Shown here one piece after another: positions 1-6,039 of a DNA stretch of 8,942 bases. The notes under the pieces were generated by a model. It was not told the origin of the DNA and made no database searches. It saw nothing but the letters and a program-made list of their open reading frames with translations. The DNA comes from Pediococcus sp. (GTDB lineage Bacteria > Bacillota > Bacilli > Lactobacillales > Lactobacillaceae): assembly GCA_022712335.1 (NCBI GenBank), contig JALAGR010000052.1, positions 1 through 8,942 on the forward strand, in the 5' to 3' direction. The position numbers were made by a program, and so were the translations under genes. How positions within the stretch are numbered: the first letter of the stretch is position 1; every line of letters begins with the position of its first letter.

Positions 1-1460
1 AATCAAACTATAAAGGTAAGAAACCATACGGCAAGAAGCCGAACGACCGCCAGAAACAAGAACGTCGGAAAAATTTCTACAATAATCCGCGTAAATCTTC
101 TGACATTAAGGTTGGCGATGAAATTCCACTTAAAATCAAACGCATGGGAATCAACGGTGAAGGAATTGGCTACTATCAACGCACAATTTGTTTCATCAAA
201 GGTGCTCTTCCTGGTGAAAAAGTAGTTGCAGTTGTTACTGACGTGCAACCCCGTTTCATCACTGGTGAAGTTAGCAAAATCAAACAAATCAGCCCTGACC
301 GTGTTAAACCGATCGACGCATACGCTGGTGAAGTTGGTGGATTTGAACTCGAACATTTGGCTTACCCAGCCCAACTCGAATTCAAGCGCGATGTTATTCG
401 CCAATCATTAACAAAATTCCGTCCCGAAGGTTACAAGCATTTTGAATTGTTGCCAACAATTGGAATGGAAAATCCTGTCGAATACCGTAATAAAGCTCAA
501 TTCCAAGTTCGTCGCTTAGACGGCAAAGTGGCTGCTGGTCTTTACAAAGAAGGAACGCATGACCTTGTCGACCTTGCAACTTGTAGCGTCCAACATCCAT
601 TGACGATGGAAATTATCCGGATTGCAGTTGAATTATTCGAAAAATACGATGTAAGCATTTATGATGAACAGACGCATACCGGTAGTTTAAAGACCATCGT
701 TGTCCGTGTTGCTGATGCAACAAAGGAAACTCAAGTAGTCTTTATTACAAATACGCCAGAACTTGAACATGTTGACGAAATTATTGATGAATTAGCTGAA
801 CAATTCCCTGAAATTGTTTCATTCATGCAAAATCTTAACCCTAGTCGCGAATCATTAATCTGGGGCGACAAAACTTTGAATTTGCGTGGTAAAGATACTA
901 TTCGTGAAGAACTTGATGGCTTATCATTCAATTTATCTGCCCGTGCATTCTTCCAACTTAATCCTAAGCAGACTTCAGTACTTTACGCTGAAGCTCGCAA
1001 AGCACTCGAATTGTCACCTGATGACAACCTTGTAGATGCATATTCTGGAGTTGGAACAATTGGACTTTCACTTGCTGGTCAAGCTAAGGAAGTTCGCGGA
1101 ATGGATAATATTGAATCTGCTATTGATGATGCCAATGAAAATGCCAAACTCAATGGCATCGAAAACGCACATTATGAATTTGGTACAGCTGAAAAGGTTC
1201 TTCCTAAATGGTTGTACGGCGGTTTCAAACCGAACTCAATCGTGGTCGATCCACCACGTGTTGGTTTGGATAATAAGCTAATCACAGCAATTTTAGAATC
1301 AGCACCTGAACATTTCACATATGTGTCATGTAACCCATCAACTTTAGCACGCGACTTAGTTCGCATTGTGGAAAAATACGACGTGGAATACATCCAATCA
1401 ATCGATATGTTCCCTCAAACAGCACGTGTGGAAGCTGTTGTGAAGTTGAGACGTAAATAA
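1..1460 (+). CDS. rlmD: 23S rRNA (uracil-5-)-methyltransferase, RlmD/RlmCD type (5' partial)
   Basis: SAM-dependent enzyme that methylates C5 of a uridine in 23S rRNA (U1939 and/or U747 in the family). The frame is open to the left edge, so the start is outside; the first ATG in view (144) lies inside the TRAM domain and is not the start. Seen in order: a Lys/Arg/Asn-rich N-terminal tail (about 1-105), a TRAM-like RNA-binding domain (about 106-290), and a Rossmann methyltransferase domain. Numbered from the ATG at 144: FFQLNPKQT (269-277), SAM loop DAYSGVGTIG (298-307), DPPRVGLD (369-376), catalytic Cys396 in SCNPSTLARD, and general-base Glu430 near the end. The [4Fe-4S] motif (C-x5-CGGC in E. 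coli RlmD) is degraded: aligned positions are Asp58, Val64 and Phe67, and only Cys147 remains. Family assignment is secure. Whether it acts on one or both uridines (RlmCD), or is another paralogue, cannot be told. Confidence 0.92.
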   Translation, partial: SNYKGKKPYGKKPNDRQKQERRKNFYNNPRKSSDIKVGDEIPLKIKRMGINGEGIGYYQRTICFIKGALPGEKVVAVVTDVQPRFITGEVSKIKQISPDRVKPIDAYAGEVGGFELEHLAYPAQLEFKRDVIRQSLTKFRPEGYKHFELLPTIGMENPVEYRNKAQFQVRRLDGKVAAGLYKEGTHDLVDLATCSVQHPLTMEIIRIAVELFEKYDVSIYDEQTHTGSLKTIVVRVADATKETQVVFITNTPELEHVDEIIDELAEQFPEIVSFMQNLNPSRESLIWGDKTLNLRGKDTIREELDGLSFNLSARAFFQLNPKQTSVLYAEARKALELSPDDNLVDAYSGVGTIGLSLAGQAKEVRGMDNIESAIDDANENAKLNGIENAHYEFGTAEKVLPKWLYGGFKPNSIVVDPPRVGLDNKLITAILESAPEHFTYVSCNPSTLARDLVRIVEKYDVEYIQSIDMFPQTARVEAVVKLRRK

Positions 1461-1461
1461 A

Positions 1462-1587
1462 AAAGAAGTTGCGACAAAAGGTGGTTTGAGTTCGACAGAT
1501 AGCCTAGCTAAGTACCATATCCGAGTTACGGATGTGGTGCTTGGCGTAGCTATATGCTTGAACTCAGCCTTTTGGCGCAACTTTTTT
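1462..1587. terminator. Long 126-nt bidirectional hairpin between convergent genes
   Basis: Near-continuous inverted repeat. Outer stem 1462-1473 pairs with 1576-1587 (includes AAGTTGCG/CGCAACTT). It continues with 1475-1481 against 1568-1574 (CAAAAGG/CCTTTTG), 1488-1493 against 1560-1565 (GAGTTC/GAACTC), 1499-1503 against 1549-1553, and an inner 14-bp stem 1510-1523 against 1529-1542 closed by the 5-nt loop AGTTA. Plus-strand transcripts end in T6 (1582-1587). Minus-strand transcripts end in CTTTTTT from the A-run at 1459-1464. It begins right after the methyltransferase stop, and its T-tract overlaps the response regulator stop codon. It can serve as terminator for both. It is far longer than an ordinary terminator, so it may be a repeat element that has been adopted as one. 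Confidence 0.8.
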
Positions 1588-2194
1588 AATTTATCCACTT
1601 ATTCTTCTTAGCCAATTCAATGGCTTCCAATCGATTATGTACTCCCAATTTACTAAAAACTGCTGACAGATAATTACACACCGTACCTTCTGATAGAAAT
1701 AGTTTTTGTGCCATTATTTTGGTTGCATCCCCACCAACTGCAGCTTTCAACACCGTTATCTCGCGTTCGGTCAACGGATTTTTATCCGCTGACAAAGCAC
1801 TCGTCACCAACTCTGGGTCATAAATTGTACGTCCAGCCATTACTTTATTAATCGTTTCAATCAAGTCATCGCTCGGACTATCTTTAAGTAAATATCCAGA
1901 TACTTGAACTTCAACCGCCTTTTCAAAATACGCTTTCTGGGCAAAAGTGGTTAAGATAATCACTTTGGTTGAAGTTTTTTGGTTATGCAATATTTCAGCA
2001 ACTTCCAGCCCTGACATCCCAGGCATTTCGATATCTAAAATTGCCACATCTGGTTCAAGTCGTTGAATCTCTGTCAATGCGGTTTGTCCGTCAGTTGCGG
2101 ATCCTAGCACTTCCAAATTATCTTCTAAATTTAATAACTGACTCAAAGCCGTATTCAACATACTTTGGTCTTCTGCGAGATATAAAGTTATCAT
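1586..2194 (-). CDS. NarL/FixJ-family response regulator (YvfU/DesR-like)
   Basis: Cytoplasmic DNA-binding response regulator of 202 residues, full length for the family. The receiver domain (about 1-120) has the acidic pair Glu8/Asp9, phospho-acceptor Asp54 in LDIEMPG, switch Thr82/Thr83 and Lys104. A LuxR-type helix-turn-helix follows (about 138-200; LTEREITVLK, then LSEGTVCNYLSAVFSKLG). The ATG overlaps the kinase stop as ATGA, and AGAGGAG (2200-2206) sits inside the kinase 3' end, 5 nt from the ATG, so the two are translationally coupled. It is the last gene of the ABC-ABC-kinase-regulator operon, the same order as Bacillus yvfR-yvfS-yvfT-yvfU. By family logic it should control its own operon or the transporter; the signal is unknown. 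Confidence 0.93.
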   Translation of the reverse strand: MITLYLAEDQSMLNTALSQLLNLEDNLEVLGSATDGQTALTEIQRLEPDVAILDIEMPGMSGLEVAEILHNQKTSTKVIILTTFAQKAYFEKAVEVQVSGYLLKDSPSDDLIETINKVMAGRTIYDPELVTSALSADKNPLTEREITVLKAAVGGDATKIMAQKLFLSEGTVCNYLSAVFSKLGVHNRLEAIELAKKNKWIN

Positions 2195-3312
2195 GATTGC
2201 TCCTCTGGTAAATTAAAAGTAACGCGTGTTCCAATTTTATTTTGTTCAATATTAAACTGTCCATTTTTGGCGCGCATTCGCTCCTGCATCCCCGTAATTC
2301 CATTGGAACCCGGACGAATAAAAGTTTGTGCGTGACCATCATCTTGAACTTCAATCTGGTATCCATCTTCATCATGTTTAAACTGAATTTGAACCGTACG
2401 TGCTTTAGCATGGCGGACAATATTAGTAACTGCTTCAACAATCACGGCTGCAAAGTCATTCTGAACTTCAGTTGGCCAATCTGCAGCTTCATTTTCACCC
2501 TCAGTTACCATAAAAATACGCGCATTAGCCAAATTTTTGCCTTGAATAAATAACGCTTCACTCAGTGACTGGCGGTGTAAATCATTAACGATTTGACGGA
2601 CCAATTGTAGATTCGAGCGGCTCGTGCTAGCAATATCTTCCAACTCGCTAGCAACTTGGTTCGAACCCTTTTCCAGCAACTTCTTAGCCAACTCTGTTTT
2701 AACCGTAATCATCGAAAAACTCTGACCTAGAGTATCATGCAAATCACGGGCAATTCGTTCCCGTTCACCACGCCGAACAATCGTTTCCAAACGCCGGTTA
2801 TCTTGACGCATTTTTCGACGATAACGAATTGAAACTGCAAATGTATACGACATGATTGGAGAAATAATTGGAAATGCCATTCCCATCACATTTCCAAAGA
2901 TTCCAGCATCTTGATTAGTCGTCATTGGTATTGGAAATAATATAGTAATTTCGATTATTCCGACCAATAAAATTGCATAGTACGACATAAAGAACGCAAT
3001 GATATATTTTCTAGGTTTCCCCGCCATCAAAAACGCTACTTGCCAAGCTGTAAAAACCATCATATAGAAGTTATGATTAAAAATTGTAAACGTTCCTGTA
3101 ATTAGGATTTCTAACGGGATAGAAATTTTTTGCCATTCTGGTTTTTCAGCCGCCCAAATATAAACAGCTAAAAATGCTAGACACATTGTAATCCACAAAA
3201 CGTCCATTGCTGATTTAATTGGAAAATAAAGCGAAATATTATACGGCATGTACAACAGCCAGATGTAGTATTCCCATTTTACATTTCTGAAGTTCCACTT
3301 AGACTTAGTCAC
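2191..3312 (-). CDS. Membrane sensor histidine kinase, DesK/YvfT-like (HisKA_3)
   Basis: A 373-residue kinase expected to phosphorylate the adjacent regulator. The N-terminal half (about 15-162) holds several hydrophobic helices with short loops and no sizeable extracellular domain, so it probably senses within the membrane or through its partner transporter, as DesK-like kinases do. A short basic coiled-coil linker (163-183) follows. The HisKA_3 box RERIARDLHDTLGQ puts the phospho-acceptor at His192. The ATPase domain shows the N-box EAVTN (293-297), DDG (324-326) and the GITGMQER motif (338-345). The start is GTG at 3312, overlapping the permease stop by 8 nt (GTGACTAA), with GAAGGAG at 3324-3330, a longish 11-nt spacing. 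The overlap suggests translational coupling to the permease, which now has a premature stop 203 nt upstream. Confidence 0.93.
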   Translation of the reverse strand: MTKSKWNFRNVKWEYYIWLLYMPYNISLYFPIKSAMDVLWITMCLAFLAVYIWAAEKPEWQKISIPLEILITGTFTIFNHNFYMMVFTAWQVAFLMAGKPRKYIIAFFMSYYAILLVGIIEITILFPIPMTTNQDAGIFGNVMGMAFPIISPIMSYTFAVSIRYRRKMRQDNRRLETIVRRGERERIARDLHDTLGQSFSMITVKTELAKKLLEKGSNQVASELEDIASTSRSNLQLVRQIVNDLHRQSLSEALFIQGKNLANARIFMVTEGENEAADWPTEVQNDFAAVIVEAVTNIVRHAKARTVQIQFKHDEDGYQIEVQDDGHAQTFIRPGSNGITGMQERMRAKNGQFNIEQNKIGTRVTFNLPEEQS

Positions 3313-4054
3313 GAGGTACCATACTCCTTCGACGTGTGATGGTTGTTGCCAGCACCATTAGTACTACTAATCCGATAATCCAAAGTCCTAGCCCCCGAAT
3401 ATCGCTCCAACTTATTTTAGCATTATTAACCACGCCACTAATCATGTCGTTCAAGAAATAAGTTGGTAGTTTATTCCCGATATTTTGGACCCATTTAGGC
3501 AAAATTTGAATTGGCTACCAAAGTCCACTTAAAATAGCGACTGGAAATGTAATTAAGTTTCCTAGAATGGTTAGTGTTTCTTGTCTTTTCACGTTTGATA
3601 TCGCGATTCCGAGAAGTAACAAAGGAAGTTGTCCCACCAAAACTAATCCTAATAAAATGAACCACTGCTCTACACTTAAATCAACGTGATTAATTAAAAT
3701 TGCTGTTGCACCTAGGATTATAATGGTGAAAATATTCATCATCAAACTCCAAAAACAAATTGAAATATAGTAGTGATTCAAATTACGATTCGTAATCTTT
3801 AAGAGAGTTATTAGTCCTTGATTACGATCACGCTCCATAAAATTTCCAACTCCCATAATCGCTGTAATCAAGATGCTATAAACAATCATACTTCCCATGT
3901 ATTCTGCGCTAAACATTTCAATCTGTCCCTTATTGATCTGCGTAAATAAGACATAAAAAGCCGTGGGCATCAGGAGTGAAAAGAACACAAAGCCATAGTT
4001 ACGAAAAATTAATCGTTTACCGTCAAATTTTAGTTGTTCTAGCATTTTATGCAT
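3305..4054 (-). pseudogene. ABC-2 type permease interrupted by one in-frame TAG
   Basis: Membrane subunit of the exporter, YvfS-like. If read through it is 249 residues, normal for the family. It starts at ATG 4054 with AGAAGGGAG at 4061-4069 (6-nt spacing), inside the ATPase 3' end. Hydrophobic segments lie at about 21-38, 54-70, 97-121, 131-152, 161-178 and 222-240. The conserved acidic/basic patch MERDRNQGLI (72-81), a likely coupling region, is present. Codon 180 (3515-3517) is TAG, directly after a Trp codon, in a conserved region that reads SGLW-stop-PIQILPKW. Related permeases usually have an aromatic or proline here, so Trp (TGG to TAG, one transition) is the natural ancestor. The remaining 69 codons are intact in the same frame and include the last membrane helix. 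The upstream product would be 179 residues lacking that helix. It could be a recent pseudogene, a readthrough or suppressed codon, or a sequencing error. Confidence 0.85.
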
Positions 4055-4928
4055 TATTTTCTCCCTTCTGAGTAATGGTTTGAAAAATACTTTCTAGTGA
4101 AGCATCCGTGATATTTAAATGCTGGAGTTCTTTTAAATACGGCACTAAGGTTTGTAACGTCGCGTCTCCATTTGTGCTATTAATTACTATTTTTTCACCC
4201 ATCTGCTTGAGTGATTGTACATGTTTTAATTCCGCAAAAATGGTTTTACTTAATTTTGTTTCAAAGCTAATTTTAGTTGTTAAATACCGTCGCTGAAGTT
4301 CATTTAAAGTCCCATCAAACTCGATTTTACCGTCTTTTAAAATTAAAATTTGGTCCGCAGTCTGTTGAATTTCTTCTAAATAGTGACTAGTGATTAAGAT
4401 TGTTTTACCTGCGTTTTTTAACTTACTAACGTTATCCCAGAAGTCCTGGCGGGCGTTAACATCCATCCCTACTGTAGGTTCGTCCAGAAAAATCAAATCC
4501 GCGTTGCCCACCAACGTCATTGCAAAGGTAATTCGACGCAATTGTCCGCCAGATAGCCCATTCAGACGTTGACGTGCTAAGTCAGCTAAATTCAATTCTT
4601 CTAACACAGCTTGAGGTTTTCTCGGATTCGGATATTGGGCCGCTACTTCGGATAAAATTTCCAATACATTCACGCTCGGTAACTTTAAATCTCCTTGAAA
4701 CATTGAACTAACCGACTGGCTCGTGCCGGGTCGATGTCCTAAAATCGATACATTCGAGTTAGTTTTTAATAAGCCTAATAAAATTTTTAATAGCGTAGTT
4801 TTGCCAGCACCATTTTCACCGATCAAGCCCACAACTTTCCCCGATTGAACTTCAAAATTAACTTCACGCAATACCTGTTTCTTTCCATAACTGAACTTCA
4901 ATTTGTTTACTTTAATCGTGTTTGTCAT
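4047..4928 (-). CDS. ABC transporter ATP-binding protein (YvfR-like)
   Basis: Cytoplasmic ATPase of the exporter, 293 residues from the ATG at 4928. An upstream in-frame ATG at 4934 touches the ribosome binding site with zero spacing, so 4928 is preferred; numbering below counts from the longer form (subtract 2). It has Walker A GENGAGKT (39-46), Q-loop Gln80, signature LSGGQ (127-131), Walker B LIFLDEP with Asp151/Glu152, D-loop region GMD (156-158) and H-loop His184, so all catalytic parts are present. The C-terminal extension (about 210-295) is typical of drug- or peptide-exporting ABC-2 ATPases. It is the first gene of the operon, and its stop overlaps the permease start region by 8 nt. 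Substrate unknown; relatives handle polyene, peptide or lipid-active compounds. Its only visible partner carries a nonsense codon, so the transporter may not assemble. Confidence 0.93.
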   Translation of the reverse strand: MTNTIKVNKLKFSYGKKQVLREVNFEVQSGKVVGLIGENGAGKTTLLKILLGLLKTNSNVSILGHRPGTSQSVSSMFQGDLKLPSVNVLEILSEVAAQYPNPRKPQAVLEELNLADLARQRLNGLSGGQLRRITFAMTLVGNADLIFLDEPTVGMDVNARQDFWDNVSKLKNAGKTILITSHYLEEIQQTADQILILKDGKIEFDGTLNELQRRYLTTKISFETKLSKTIFAELKHVQSLKQMGEKIVINSTNGDATLQTLVPYLKELQHLNITDASLESIFQTITQKGENNA

Positions 4929-4934
4929 CGTCAT

Positions 4935-4940
4935 CCCTCC
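4935..4940 (-). promoter_or_regulatory. Ribosome binding site fixing the ABC ATPase start
   Basis: The minus strand reads GGAGGGATGACGATG. GGAGGG is immediately adjacent to the first ATG (4934) but 6 nt before the second (4928), a normal distance. The second ATG is therefore the likely initiator. Confidence 0.75.
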
Positions 4941-4986
4941 ATAAGTCCATCATAAGTAATAACTCCTTGGCTCCCCAGTACCGTTC

Positions 4987-5014
4987 GTCATAAATCAATG
5001 TGACATTTGTCATA
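4987..5014. promoter_or_regulatory. Candidate response-regulator operator (repeated GTCATA and TGACA inverted repeat)
   Basis: In the divergent region upstream of the ABC/two-component operon. TGACA-TT-TGTCA (5001-5012) is a perfect 5-bp inverted repeat with a 2-bp centre. GTCATA occurs at 4987-4992 and again at 5009-5014, exactly 22 bp apart (about two helical turns on one face). Such spaced half-sites suit a dimeric NarL-family regulator such as the one encoded here. Binding is inferred, not shown. Confidence 0.4.
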
Positions 5015-5019
5015 CTTTC

Positions 5020-5032
5020 TAAGAACTTCTTA
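5020..5032. promoter_or_regulatory. Perfect 13-bp palindrome, candidate operator
   Basis: TAAGAA-C-TTCTTA has 6-bp arms around a single central C, in the divergent intergenic region between the ABC operon and the dedA-like gene, about 28 bp upstream of the proposed -35 of the latter. It could bind a regulator of either unit. AT-rich palindromes also occur by chance. Confidence 0.3.
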
Positions 5033-5059
5033 AATTACCTACGAACTAATTGGTTTTCG

Positions 5060-5088
5060 TGGACTTTCAATCCGAATATCTGAATAAT
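5060..5088 (+). promoter_or_regulatory. Candidate sigma-A promoter for the dedA-like gene
   Basis: TGGACT (5060-5065) as -35 and AATAAT (5083-5088, 5 of 6 matches to TATAAT) as -10, with a 17-bp spacer, lie 39 bp upstream of the ATG at 5128. The -35 is only a moderate match. Confidence 0.4.
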
Positions 5089-5116
5089 AATAGAAAAATA
5101 GCATCAGCTATTCCTT

Positions 5117-5121
5117 GGAGG
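5117..5121 (+). promoter_or_regulatory. Ribosome binding site fixing the dedA-like start
   Basis: GGAGG, 6 nt before ATG 5128. It selects this ATG over an upstream in-frame TTG at 5050 that would add 26 hydrophilic residues and has no comparable site. Confidence 0.8.
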
Positions 5122-5127
5122 ACCCCA

Positions 5128-5745
5128 ATGGAACAATACATTATTAATTTCGTAAACGACTTTGGTTATTTAGGAATTATTCTGCTAATTACACTGGAGA
5201 ATGTTTTACCCCCAATTCCATCAGAAGTAATCCTAACTTTCGCTGGTTTCATGACCCTATCTTCCAAACTTACCGTTTGGGGAAGTGTTCTCGCTGCTAC
5301 ATTAGGAGCTGTGATTGGTGCCGTAATTTTATATATCATCGGAAGTTATTTAACCGTTGAACGACTGGGACGTTTGATTGACAGCCGGCTCGGTAAAATT
5401 TTACGACTGAAACACAGTGACATTACCAAAACTCATAATTTTTTCATTAAACACGGACCAAAAACCATCTTTTTCGGACGCTTCGTTCCCGTTATTCGAA
5501 GTTTAATTTCACTTCCAGCAGGGATGACAAAAATGTCGTGGAAAGTTTTCGTACTTTTAACAACTCTTGGAACTTTGATTTGGAACATCGTACTGATTTT
5601 ACTAGGGCGCCTTGCTGGCGAAGCATGGAGTGAAGTTTCCGCTACGATCGATTCTTATTCTAGTTTTGTTTTAATTGGGATCATCATTCTAATTGTCATC
5701 GCCACAATTGTTTATTATTTCAAACGAATTCGAGTAAAAGCATAA
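5128..5745 (+). CDS. DedA-family (SNARE-associated/VTT domain) membrane protein
   Basis: A 205-residue integral membrane protein, normal DedA size. The DedA domain (about 15-165) carries the reentrant-loop motif ENVLPPIPSEVIL (24-36) with Glu24, Pro28/Pro29 and Glu33. It also has the second motif FFGRFVPVIRSL (115-126) with conserved Arg118 and Arg124, then SLPAGMTKMSWKVF and LGTLIWN (148-153). A C-terminal helix at about 178-197 ends in a basic tail (KRIRVKA). DedA proteins move lipids across the membrane; characterised Firmicute members include UptA, which recycles undecaprenyl phosphate, and a phosphatidylethanolamine translocase. Which lipid this one handles cannot be told from sequence alone. 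It is divergent from the ABC/two-component operon and leads a run of three membrane-protein genes. Family very sure, substrate unknown. Confidence 0.93.
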   Translation: MEQYIINFVNDFGYLGIILLITLENVLPPIPSEVILTFAGFMTLSSKLTVWGSVLAATLGAVIGAVILYIIGSYLTVERLGRLIDSRLGKILRLKHSDITKTHNFFIKHGPKTIFFGRFVPVIRSLISLPAGMTKMSWKVFVLLTTLGTLIWNIVLILLGRLAGEAWSEVSATIDSYSSFVLIGIIILIVIATIVYYFKRIRVKA

Positions 5746-5762
5746 CTTAGTAATCGCTTTCA

Positions 5763-5790
5763 TGTTAGAATAAACCTAAATTAATCTAAC
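5763..5790 (+). promoter_or_regulatory. Candidate extended -10 promoter with overlapping inverted repeat
   Basis: TG at 5763-5764, one base, then TAGAAT (5766-5771) form an extended -10, with no good -35. A 6-bp perfect inverted repeat, GTTAGA (5764-5769) and TCTAAC (5785-5790), overlaps the -10 and ends just before the ribosome binding site of the next gene. It could be an operator or a weak leader hairpin. Confidence 0.3.
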
Positions 5791-5792
5791 TT

Positions 5793-5798
5793 GGAGGG
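5793..5798 (+). promoter_or_regulatory. Ribosome binding site fixing the PLDc_N-like gene start
   Basis: GGAGGG, 7 nt before ATG 5806. An in-frame TTG at 5791 overlaps this site and cannot be the initiator. Confidence 0.8.
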
Positions 5799-5805
5799 AT
5801 TTATT

Positions 5806-6012
5806 ATGCATAAGTTACCATCTAAACGCAAAATGCAACGCCTTGCTCCTGTTGTCGCTTTTGAAGCCACCGGACTTGTAATTGCTTTAAAAGATATTAT
5901 TACTGCAAAAAAATTCCGTCACGGCTCGCGTAGCTTGTGGCTAGCACTCGTATTCATCCAACCAATCGGTCCTTGGCTTTACTTCTGCTGCGGTCAAGCT
6001 AAAGAAGACTAA
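5806..6012 (+). CDS. Small PLDc_N-like two-helix membrane protein
   Basis: A 68-residue protein with a strong ribosome binding site. It has a basic N-terminus (KLPSKRKMQR), a first hydrophobic segment (about 13-29), a polar basic loop (KDIITAKKFRHGSRS, 29-43), a second hydrophobic segment (44-61), and a short acidic C-terminus after CCGQ. The loop followed by W-x-L-V-F-I-x-P-I-G-P-x-x-Y-F resembles the PLDc_N domain (phospholipase D/cardiolipin synthase N-terminal membrane module). It occurs here alone without any HKD catalytic domain. Free-standing PLDc_N proteins include Bacillus YxlE, which works with the YxlF/YxlG ABC transporter and SigY; a similar accessory or regulatory role is possible but unproven. 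It lies 60 bp after the dedA-like gene and 27 bp before the YczE-like gene, probably in one transcript. Confidence 0.8.
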   Translation: MHKLPSKRKMQRLAPVVAFEATGLVIALKDIITAKKFRHGSRSLWLALVFIQPIGPWLYFCCGQAKED

Positions 6013-6039
6013 TAAGCTTTGGAAAGAAGATGAACCCGT

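Noticed and set aside
3..404. Minus-strand open frame opposite the methyltransferase
   Set aside because: It is antisense to a well-conserved coding region, with composition typical of a shadow frame and no family resemblance.
1462..1587. Riboswitch or tRNA-like element
   Set aside because: There is one long extended hairpin without a multi-branched fold, and it lies at the 3' ends of both neighbouring genes, not in a leader.
2118..2553. Open frames of about 100 codons on both strands across the kinase
   Set aside because: They overlap conserved kinase and regulator coding sequence and show no recognisable domains or ribosome binding sites.
3305..3502. Separate 65-residue gene starting at TTG 3502
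   Set aside because: It is in the same frame as the permease, continues its conserved sequence directly after the TAG, and has no ribosome binding site. It is the 3' part of the broken permease.
4929..4934. ATG 4934 as start of the ABC ATPase
   Set aside because: The ribosome binding site abuts this ATG with no spacer; ATG 4928 has the correct 6-nt spacing.
5050..5127. Longer N-terminus for the DedA-like protein from TTG 5050
   Set aside because: GGAGG with 6-nt spacing marks ATG 5128, and the upstream stretch overlaps the proposed promoter.
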